Assembly: GCA_044226395.1 (NCBI GenBank)
Contig: JBGAHD010000003.1
Coordinates: 1,029,135 to 1,093,134 of the forward strand
Source: JBGAHD01 sp044226395
Lineage (GTDB): Bacteria; Pseudomonadota; Gammaproteobacteria; Xanthomonadales; Ahniellaceae
Direction of reading: 5' to 3'
DNA: 64,000 nt
The notes under the pieces are model-generated. The model ran no database searches, had not been told where the DNA came from, and saw only the letters and a list, made by a program, of their open reading frames with translations. Positions 26,211 to 32,686 of the stretch are shown piece after piece. A program made the translations under genes and the position numbers. How positions within the stretch are numbered: the first letter of the stretch is position 1; each line of letters begins with the position of its first letter.

Positions 26211-26402
26211 AGAGCGAAAAGAAAAAGAAAAAAGCAAAAGCAAAAGCAAGAGCAAAGGGAAAAAGCAAAAGCGAAAGCAAAGAGAAAGAGCAAAAGCAAA
26301 AGCAAAAGCGAAAAGAAAGGGCAGAACGAAAAGCAGTAGCGCAAGCGAAAGAGCAGAAGAAGAAAGCGAAGCGTGGAAGAAGAAAGCGAGAAGCGAAAAG
26401 AG
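26211..26402. repeat. AAAGC-rich low-complexity tract, almost free of T
   Basis: About 190 bases made of imperfect units such as AAAAGC, AAAGCG and AAGAAG, with only two T on the plus strand. It is sharply different in base composition from the GC-rich surroundings. Translated on the plus strand it would give only a Lys/Arg/Ala/Ser repeat with no start signal, so I do not call a gene. Confidence 0.85.
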
Positions 26403-26551
26403 GCGTGTCAGCGCAATGACGATTTCAGTTGGCGCCGCGCCGCGCCGCGCGGCGATTGGTGCGCTTAGCGTGTGATGGGCTCATCGGTGCGATGAGCGAG
26501 AGCCGCGCGAAGTGTTCGAGGCGATTCGAATTCGCGACAGCGACGTTCGGT

Positions 26552-27106
26552 TCAACCAAATTCGACGCGCACGGGTTCCGACACTAGCTTCTTGATCAGC
26601 CAGCCAGACAGCAGGAACACCGCGAGGTACTTCAGCACCGCCAGGAACATACCGACGGTGTTCATGGCGTTGAGGAAGCCGCGCATGTTCTCGGGGACTT
26701 CTTGCGGGAGTTCGGTGGGGGCGGTGATGGTGGTGTGGATGTCGAGGCCGAGCAGGGCGATGCCGGCGACGAAGGTCAGGGCCAGTACGAGGATGGTGGC
26801 GATGCGGCCCCAGTCTTTGCGCTTGAGCAGGCCGATGCTGGCGGTCAGGGTGATCAGGCAGAAGACGCAGGCGACGAGCGCGAATTCGATCATGTGGCTG
26901 ATCAAGAAGCGCGCGAACATCGGCACTTCCGCGAACTCGGCGTCGCTTTCGATCATGCCTTCGATGGAAACGCGTTGGTCGATGAACCAGAACACGCTCG
27001 CCATGGCAAGGTTGCCGAACAGGCTCAGGACGCTAAGGCCGAGCAGGGCCCAGCCCAGCACGGTGATGAAGGTGGAGCGCGGCGCGATGGGCGCGATGTC
27101 GTTCAT
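26552..27106 (-). CDS. Hypothetical four-helix membrane protein
   Basis: The 184-residue protein has four clear membrane helices (about residues 14-42, 70-93, 102-124 and 150-172) and a large loop between the first two. I do not recognise a family with certainty; the layout resembles small DUF membrane proteins of unknown role. It is followed 29 bases upstream on the same strand by the asparaginase-like gene, so the two may be co-transcribed. Confidence 0.6.
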   Translation of the reverse strand: MNDIAPIAPRSTFITVLGWALLGLSVLSLFGNLAMASVFWFIDQRVSIEGMIESDAEFAEVPMFARFLISHMIEFALVACVFCLITLTASIGLLKRKDWGRIATILVLALTFVAGIALLGLDIHTTITAPTELPQEVPENMRGFLNAMNTVGMFLAVLKYLAVFLLSGWLIKKLVSEPVRVEFG

Positions 27107-27135
27107 GGCTTGATCCCTGGGCGCGAGGGGGCGCC

Positions 27136-27621
27136 TTACAAGGATTCAAAACGATTGGCGGCGACGTTTTTGCGCACGTGGCGGGGATCCCACACGCGGC
27201 CGTTCATGGCGATGTACACGCCTGGCGGCAGCGATTGCACGGCGCCGACGGCGGTGCCGATGTTGAAGACCGCGTCCGAGCCCTGAAAGCGCGCGGGGTT
27301 GAGCGCGCCGGTGAGCACGATCACTTTGTCGTCGATGGCCTGCAGCACCTTGGCGGTGTCGACCATGGTGTCGGTGCCGTGGGTCACGAGCACGTGGCGG
27401 GCGGGCTGGGCCTCGATGGTGCGGCGGACGAGGTCGCGGTCTTCGTCGGTCAGGTGCAGCGAGTCCTTGCGCATGAGCGCGATCACGTCGATGCGAAACG
27501 GCACGCCGATGGCGTTGAGAATCTCGCCGATCTGCGGCGCGCCGATCTGAAAGGTCGACTTGTCGTCGAAGTAGACCTTGTCGATGGTGCCGCCGGTGGT
27601 GACGATGCACAGGTGATCCAT
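27136..27621 (-). CDS. Short asparaginase-domain protein
   Basis: The 161-residue protein holds only the N-terminal domain of type I/II asparaginases: I-V-T-T-G-G-T-I-D-K-V-Y carries the first catalytic Thr and V-T-H-G-T-D-T-M-V the second, with Lys downstream in the A-L-N-P-A-R-F region replaced by family-specific residues. Full enzymes have about 330 residues with a C-terminal domain that completes the site in the dimer. Whether this short form hydrolyses asparagine is unknown; stand-alone short forms exist in other proteobacteria. The start at 27621 is chosen because it opens the conserved N-terminus. Confidence 0.75.
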   Translation of the reverse strand: MDHLCIVTTGGTIDKVYFDDKSTFQIGAPQIGEILNAIGVPFRIDVIALMRKDSLHLTDEDRDLVRRTIEAQPARHVLVTHGTDTMVDTAKVLQAIDDKVIVLTGALNPARFQGSDAVFNIGTAVGAVQSLPPGVYIAMNGRVWDPRHVRKNVAANRFESL

Positions 27622-27692
27622 GATGAGCCTTCCGCGCGCGCCGATTCGCGGCGCGATTCTGCCTGAGTCGCGGCGCGAATGCGCGTGCTGAT

Positions 27693-29369
27693 TCAGGCGT
27701 AGATGTCGGAGGCGAGCATGCGCGTGTCGCCATTGCCCGGTTCGATCAGGCGCGTCAGGCCCAGTCGCGCGTAGCGACGCGCGCTCGCGGCCGGGCGCGG
27801 ATCGCCCTCGACGCGCAGCGACCAGTCGGCGTGCCGCGCGAGCAGGGCCAGCGACAGGGTGCGGCCCAAAGTCAGGGCCAGGCCGCGCGCGCCGGCGGCC
27901 AAGGCTTCGCGCGATTTCGAGTGCTGCACCAGCCAGTCGGCGACGCGCGTGGCGGTGTCGCGCACCAGGCGCGCCACGGGTTCGAGTTCGGGCGCGGTGA
28001 TTTGCGCGGTCAGCGCGCGCAAGGCCGTGAGCCAGGGCTGCACGCCCGTGCCCTGGCCGATCACGCGCAGCACGTCGAGCGCGAGCACATTGGTCGTGCC
28101 TTCCCAGATCGGCAGCACTTGCGCGTCGCGCAGCAGGGTCGGTATGCCCGTGTCCTCGATGTAGCCGGCGCCGCCGAAGGCTTCGCACACTTCCGACAGT
28201 CCGGCCACGGCCTGTTTGGCGGTGAGCAGCTTCACGATCGGCGTGATCAGGCGCAGCAATTGCGCGTGCACCTCGTCGGCTTGGCTGTGCTCGACGCGGC
28301 CCAAGAGTTCGGCGACGAAGAAGGTCAGATGCGTCGCGGCCTCGAGCTCGGCTTGCAGATCGGCGAGCGTTTCCTGATGCAGTGGCTGATCGATCAGCGG
28401 CATGCCGAAGACCACGCGTCGCGTCGCGTAGTCGCGCGCCAAGGCCACGCCCTGACGGAACAGCGAGATCGCCGCGACCGCGTTCCACAGTCGCGTGATG
28501 TTGAGCATGGGCGCGATCGCGCGCACGCCGTGGCGCGGTTCGCCGACCAGTTCGGCGGGCGTGCCTTGCAGAAAAATCTCGGCCGTGGGCAATTTGCGCG
28601 TGCCGAGTTTGGGTTTGAGCCGGCCCACTTCGATGTGTCGCATGCGGCCGTCGGCCTTGCGCGGTTCGACGTAGAACAGCGCCAGACCATCGCCGCCCGC
28701 GCCGGCGCCATCGGGCCGCGCTAGCGTGAGCGCCATGTCGGCGACCACGGCCGAGGTGAACCACTTGCGTCCGTACAGACGCCAGCGACCGTGTTCGTCC
28801 TGACGCGCAATGGTCTCGGTGCCGCCGACGTCGGAACCGCCCGTGGTCTCGGTCATCCATTGCCCCGAGGTCCAGAACTGCGCCGGATCTCGACTGAGCA
28901 AGTGCGGCAGCGCGCGTTCCTTCAGCAGCGTATTGCCCGAATCGAGCAGACAGCGCGTGGCGCCATCGGTCATCGCCAGTGGGCAGAGATAGATCTCGGT
29001 CGAGGCCGCGAACAGATAAGCGAGCGTGAATTGATGCAGACGCGCGAACTGCGCGAAGGTCTTGTCGTAGCCCGCGGCGATCAGACCCAGACGCGCGGCG
29101 AGTTCGGGCCCTCGTTGCCAGATCGGCGTGAGTTCGATGCGATCGATGCGCTGGCCCCAGGCGTCGAAGGGCACGTGCACCGGTTCGCGCGCGTGATCGC
29201 GCAGGCTCTGCGGATAGAGGTCTTCGGCGACCAGTTGGCCCAGCGCGGTCAGATCGCCATCGATCGCGGCCAGCATTTCGGCCGGCAAGGCGCGACGCAG
29301 TAGCGAGCGCAGCACGCGGTCGCTCGTGTACGGATTGGCCAGCACCGGTGCTTGTTGGATGAAGGGCAT
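27693..29369 (-). CDS. AidB-like acyl-CoA dehydrogenase family protein
   Basis: The 558-residue flavoprotein is longer than ordinary acyl-CoA dehydrogenases (about 380) and matches the AidB group: an N-terminal adaptive-response domain, then W-M-T-E-T-T-G-G-S-D-V-G-G-T-E-T in the FAD-contact region, Y-G-R-K-W-F-T-S-A, R-V-V-F-G-M-P-L-I-D-Q-P, and a helical end with G-G-A-G-Y-I-E-D-T-G-I-P and I-W-E-G-T-T-N-V-L. E. coli AidB binds DNA and is linked to alkylation damage; that role is not shown here. GGAG lies five bases before the ATG. It stands alone between two small genes. Confidence 0.85.
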   Translation of the reverse strand: MPFIQQAPVLANPYTSDRVLRSLLRRALPAEMLAAIDGDLTALGQLVAEDLYPQSLRDHAREPVHVPFDAWGQRIDRIELTPIWQRGPELAARLGLIAAGYDKTFAQFARLHQFTLAYLFAASTEIYLCPLAMTDGATRCLLDSGNTLLKERALPHLLSRDPAQFWTSGQWMTETTGGSDVGGTETIARQDEHGRWRLYGRKWFTSAVVADMALTLARPDGAGAGGDGLALFYVEPRKADGRMRHIEVGRLKPKLGTRKLPTAEIFLQGTPAELVGEPRHGVRAIAPMLNITRLWNAVAAISLFRQGVALARDYATRRVVFGMPLIDQPLHQETLADLQAELEAATHLTFFVAELLGRVEHSQADEVHAQLLRLITPIVKLLTAKQAVAGLSEVCEAFGGAGYIEDTGIPTLLRDAQVLPIWEGTTNVLALDVLRVIGQGTGVQPWLTALRALTAQITAPELEPVARLVRDTATRVADWLVQHSKSREALAAGARGLALTLGRTLSLALLARHADWSLRVEGDPRPAASARRYARLGLTRLIEPGNGDTRMLASDIYA

Positions 29370-29468
29370 GACGCGCTCCGCGAACGTGGCGGCACTAAGC
29401 CACAGGCGCGCGACGCGAACAAGTAGACGATGGGGCGGGCGAGGGATTGAACCGGTCGGGCGGCGCGT

Positions 29469-29834
29469 TCACGCCGCGTCGACGGCGGCGCGGCGTTGGC
29501 GCTTGTCGATGATCGCGGCGGCGCCGAGGCTCAGGATGGTCACCAGCGCAAGCACGATTTCGATCAGGGCCGGCACGCGCGCCGCGGCGCTGGCCCACGC
29601 TTCCATCACGCCGTGCGTGAAGTACAGCAGGCACGCGATCGAGCCCCACAGGCGCGCGCGTTGCGGATCGCGAAAGGCGTTCCAGGCGCTGGGCGCTAAC
29701 GGTAACAAGGCCAAAGCCAGCGCGAGCCAGGGCGAAATCACGCGCGGCGGATTCCACCACAGGTACCACGCCGCCTGCAGCGCGGCGAGCGCGATCAGGG
29801 CCAGGCTCGCGGCGTGACGCAGGCGCGCGATCAT
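29469..29834 (-). CDS. DUF2069 membrane protein
   Basis: The 121-residue protein has four membrane helices and the DUF2069 motifs Y-L-W-W-N-P-P and Y-F-T-H-G-V-M-E-A-W. Its start overlaps the wrbA stop as ATGA. The wrbA-DUF2069 pairing is a recurrent gene order in this bacterial group. Function unknown. Confidence 0.85.
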   Translation of the reverse strand: MIARLRHAASLALIALAALQAAWYLWWNPPRVISPWLALALALLPLAPSAWNAFRDPQRARLWGSIACLLYFTHGVMEAWASAAARVPALIEIVLALVTILSLGAAAIIDKRQRRAAVDAA

Positions 29835-30427
29835 GCGCGCAGTCGCCGCGCGATGTCGGCGAGCCGTCGGCCCAACGCGCGCGCGAGGTCGCGCTCGTCC
29901 TCGCTGAGGGGGGCGCCGCCCTTGAGGCCCGCGACGTGACTCGCGCCATACGGCGTGCCGCCACCGCGCGTGGTGTTGAGCGCCTGCTCGGTGAAGGGAA
30001 TGCCCACGATCACCATGCCGTGATGCATCAGCGGCAACATCATCGACAGCAGGGTGCTCTCTTGTCCGCCATGCTGCGTCGAGGTCGAGGTGAACACGGC
30101 CGCGGGCTTGCCCGCGAGCGCGCCCGACAGCCACTGCGCGCTGGTGCCGTCGAGAAAGAACTTCAATGGCGCGGCCATGTTGCCAAAGCGCGTGGGGCTG
30201 CCCAGGGCCAGGCCCGCGCACGCTTGCAGATCGTCGGCGGTGGCGTAGGGCGGGCCATCGTCGGGCACGGCGGCGAGCACCTCGGAATCGGTGGCCGCGC
30301 GCAGCGGCGGCACGGTGCGAATGCGCGCGCGCATGCCGTCGACCTCGTCGACGCCGCGCGCGACGTGACGCGCCAGTTCCGCCGTGGCGCCGTGGCGGCT
30401 GTAGTAGAGCACCAGGATTTCGCTCAT
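29831..30427 (-). CDS. wrbA: NAD(P)H:quinone oxidoreductase WrbA, flavodoxin-like
   Basis: WrbA reduces quinones by two electrons with FMN, protecting against quinone redox cycling. The 198-residue length is right. The FMN phosphate loop is Y-Y-S-R-H-G-A-T-A, and later come G-S-P-T-R-F-G-N-M and F-T-S-T-S-T-Q-H-G-G-Q-E, the WrbA signatures that separate it from plain flavodoxin. It is the first gene of a two-gene operon with DUF2069 and is divergent from yihY. Confidence 0.93.
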   Translation of the reverse strand: MSEILVLYYSRHGATAELARHVARGVDEVDGMRARIRTVPPLRAATDSEVLAAVPDDGPPYATADDLQACAGLALGSPTRFGNMAAPLKFFLDGTSAQWLSGALAGKPAAVFTSTSTQHGGQESTLLSMMLPLMHHGMVIVGIPFTEQALNTTRGGGTPYGASHVAGLKGGAPLSEDERDLARALGRRLADIARRLRA

Positions 30428-30453
30428 GACTTAACCCCGTTTATCGCATCCTG

Positions 30454-30466
30454 TACGCTGTCGCGC
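30454..30466 (+). promoter_or_regulatory. Candidate -10 element near the yihY start
   Basis: TACGCT at 30454-30459 lies seven bases before the yihY ATG with no Shine-Dalgarno, similar to pxpA and pxpB. It is a weak match on its own. Confidence 0.25.
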
Positions 30467-31756
30467 ATGGTGATCGCGACCAGCCGACTTCGACAATTCC
30501 TCGCGCGCCACGAGCGCTGGTTCGCCTTCGGCCGCCTGATCTGGCGGCGCTTCGTCGACGACAAGTGCTTCGAGGCGGCCGGCGCCTTGTCCTACACCAC
30601 GCTGTTCGCGCTGGTGCCCTTGACCACGGTGGTGTTCGCCGTGATCTCGGCCTTTCCCGATTTTCGTCAGTGGTCGGATCAGCTCACCGATTTCATCTTC
30701 GCCAACTTCGTGCCCGAGACGGGCCGCGCCGTGCAGGCCTATCTGCGCGAGTTCGCCGGCAAGGCCTCGGCCCTGACCAGCGCCGGCCTGATCGCCTTGC
30801 TGGTCAGCGCGGTGCTGATGATCACCAGCGTCGAGGATACCTTCAATCGCATCTGGCGCGCGCCACGACGACAACGTCGCATGGCGCGACTGGTCATGTA
30901 CTGGACCGTGCTCACGCTCGGACCGATGTTGATCATCGCGGGCCTGGCGGTGAGCTCGTATCTGTTCACCTTGCCCCTGGTCGGCGGCGCCGAGCGCGAC
31001 TATCAATTGACCGCGCGGCTGTTGTCGATCGCGCCGCCCGTGGTGACCTTCGTGGCCTTGGGCCTGGCGTATCTGGTGGTGCCGAACTCGCACGTGCGCG
31101 CGCGTCACGCGGCGATCGGCGCGGCCTTCGCCACGATTTTGTTCGAGGCGGCCAAGCACGGCTTCACCACCTATCTGGCACACGCCAGCTTCGGCAGCAT
31201 CTACGGGCCGGTGGCCGTGGTGCCGGTGTTTCTGTTGTGGGTTTATGTGTCGTGGTCGGTGGTGCTGCTCGGCGCCTCGCTGGCCGCGAGCCTGGCGGCG
31301 GTGAATATCCGCGCGCGCATCTGGCAAGTGACCGCGGGTTTGGAATTCGCGGTGCTGCTGCGCGTGCTGCGTCGGATCATCGAAGCCGCGCGCGCCGGCG
31401 CGCCGCTGCGTCGCGAGCAATTGCACGCGGTCGAGCCAGAGGCCAGCGATGCCCAGCTCGACCGATGCCTGACGCAATTGCGCGATGCCCGGCTGATCCA
31501 GCGTGGCGAACTGGGCGACTGGCTGCTGGCGCGCGATCCCGAGCGCATCAGCATGGCGGTGCTGTTTCAGCGCGGAGGCTATCGCTGGCCCGACGAGGCG
31601 GAACTCGCGCGCTTCGCCGCGGTCTGCGAGCCCGAGGACGAGCGCCTGCTGGCCTGGTTGCGCGCCGCCAGCGAGGATCAAGCCCGTCATCTGCAACAAC
31701 CCTTGACCCACGTGCTCGGTGCCCGATCGGCCGCGGGCGAAGGTCAGGGCAGCTAG
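30467..31756 (+). CDS. yihY: YihY/BrkB family inner membrane protein
   Basis: The 429-residue protein has six membrane helices in its first 290 residues with the family segments F-E-A-A-G-A-L-S-Y-T-T-L-F-A-L-V-P, S-S-V-E-D-T-like (here T-S-V-E-D-T-F-N-R-I-W) and Y-G-P-V-A-V-V-P-V-F-L-L-W. A C-terminal cytoplasmic extension (about 300-429) has winged-helix-like residues. The family was once named RNase BN in error; the function is unproven. The ATG at 30467 begins the conserved region; the longer frame upstream is antisense to wrbA. Confidence 0.9.
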   Translation: MVIATSRLRQFLARHERWFAFGRLIWRRFVDDKCFEAAGALSYTTLFALVPLTTVVFAVISAFPDFRQWSDQLTDFIFANFVPETGRAVQAYLREFAGKASALTSAGLIALLVSAVLMITSVEDTFNRIWRAPRRQRRMARLVMYWTVLTLGPMLIIAGLAVSSYLFTLPLVGGAERDYQLTARLLSIAPPVVTFVALGLAYLVVPNSHVRARHAAIGAAFATILFEAAKHGFTTYLAHASFGSIYGPVAVVPVFLLWVYVSWSVVLLGASLAASLAAVNIRARIWQVTAGLEFAVLLRVLRRIIEAARAGAPLRREQLHAVEPEASDAQLDRCLTQLRDARLIQRGELGDWLLARDPERISMAVLFQRGGYRWPDEAELARFAAVCEPEDERLLAWLRAASEDQARHLQQPLTHVLGARSAAGEGQGS

Positions 31757-31844
31757 CATGCATGCCATCGAAAGCGGACCGCGCCGGTCCAAGACCTTGC
31801 GGCGCGCGTGGCGCGGCCGGGGATTACTGACTTTGGGAGTCGCT

Positions 31845-32411
31845 ATGTTCGATCACACCTTGCGCCGCGTGGCGCGTTCGCTGTTCGTCGTCGCCGCCTT
31901 CACCGTGGGCGCCGCCGGCGCGGCCGAAACGGCCAAGCCCGCCGACATCGTCAAGCCCAGTCTGTCGGTGAAGACCGTCGATGGTCAGACCTTCGACCTG
32001 GCCCAACATCGCGGCCATTGGGTCGTGGTCAACTTCTGGGCGACGTGGTGCGCGCCGTGCTTGAAGGAAATTCCGGATCTCTCCGCCTTCGATCAGGCGC
32101 GCGAGGACGTGACCGTGATCGGTCTGGCCTATGACGAGATCGAGCTGATCGATCTGAAACTGTTCTTGCAGCAGCATCCGGCCTCGTATCCGATCGCGCT
32201 GATCGATGTCTACGATCCGCCGAAGGATTTCGAAACCCCGCGCGGTTTGCCCATGACCTATCTGCTCTCGCCCGAGGGCACGGTGGCGCGCAAATTCCTG
32301 GGCCCGGTGACGAGCAAGGAACTCGAAGCCGCGATCGCGGCCGCCACGCCCAAGCCCGATTCGGCTAAGCCCGACTCGACTAAGCCTGAGCCGGCCAAGT
32401 CGCCAGGCTGA
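31845..32411 (+). CDS. TlpA/ResA-type thioredoxin, exported
   Basis: The start at 31845 has GGGAG five bases upstream and opens a signal sequence (residues 1-27). The mature part is a TlpA-like thioredoxin with W-A-T-W-C-A-P-C (Cys69 and Cys72) and the cis-Pro region G-L-P-M-T-Y-L-L. Such proteins reduce disulphides in the periplasm, for instance in cytochrome c maturation. A tail with K-P-D-S-like repeats closes the 188-residue product. It precedes acylphosphatase by two bases, giving a small operon. Confidence 0.9.
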   Translation: MFDHTLRRVARSLFVVAAFTVGAAGAAETAKPADIVKPSLSVKTVDGQTFDLAQHRGHWVVVNFWATWCAPCLKEIPDLSAFDQAREDVTVIGLAYDEIELIDLKLFLQQHPASYPIALIDVYDPPKDFETPRGLPMTYLLSPEGTVARKFLGPVTSKELEAAIAAATPKPDSAKPDSTKPEPAKSPG

Positions 32412-32413
32412 GC

Positions 32414-32686
32414 ATGAGCGAAATCGCCGCGCGCTTCTTGATTCGCGGACGCGTGCAGGGCGTGTCGTTTCGCGCGTACACGCGGGCCGAGGCGCAACGC
32501 CTGGGTCTGCGCGGTCACGCGCGCAATCTCGCCGATGGCCGCGTCGAAGTGATCGCGGCCGGGGCCGCGGCGGCGATCGATGCGTTGGAGACTTGGCTCT
32601 CTCGCGGCTCGCCGCTGGCGCGCGTTGATGGCGTCGAACGCGAAACCACATCGCCGCCTAGCGCGCGCGATTTCGATATCGCTTGA
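32414..32686 (+). CDS. acyP: Acylphosphatase
   Basis: Acylphosphatase hydrolyses carboxyl-phosphate bonds. The 90-residue protein shows G-R-V-Q-G-V-S-F-R with the phosphate-binding Arg and G-H-A-R-N-L with the catalytic Asn, both at the expected positions. It is the second gene of an apparent operon with the TlpA gene and overlaps the next gene at TTGA. Confidence 0.92.
   Translation: MSEIAARFLIRGRVQGVSFRAYTRAEAQRLGLRGHARNLADGRVEVIAAGAAAAIDALETWLSRGSPLARVDGVERETTSPPSARDFDIA

Larger units (their letters stand above)
25809..26551. other. Non-coding gap of 743 bases
   Basis: This gap holds, in order, the S8 terminator, a G-rich purine stretch (25865-25930), one small hairpin, the nested inverted-repeat element, the AAAGC tract, and about 150 bases of ordinary GC-rich sequence in which I see nothing further. 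Confidence 0.7.

Noticed and set aside
26143..26475. Open frame rich in Lys, Arg, Ser and Ala over the AAAGC tract
   Set aside because: It has no ribosome site, is pure low complexity and follows from the base composition; it is not a gene.
29936..30466. 177-codon extension of YihY
   Set aside because: It is the antisense of wrbA; the family N-terminus begins at the ATG at 30467.
32350..32411. K-P-D-S repeat at the end of the TlpA-like protein as a functional domain
   Set aside because: It is a short low-complexity tail and carries no family signal.
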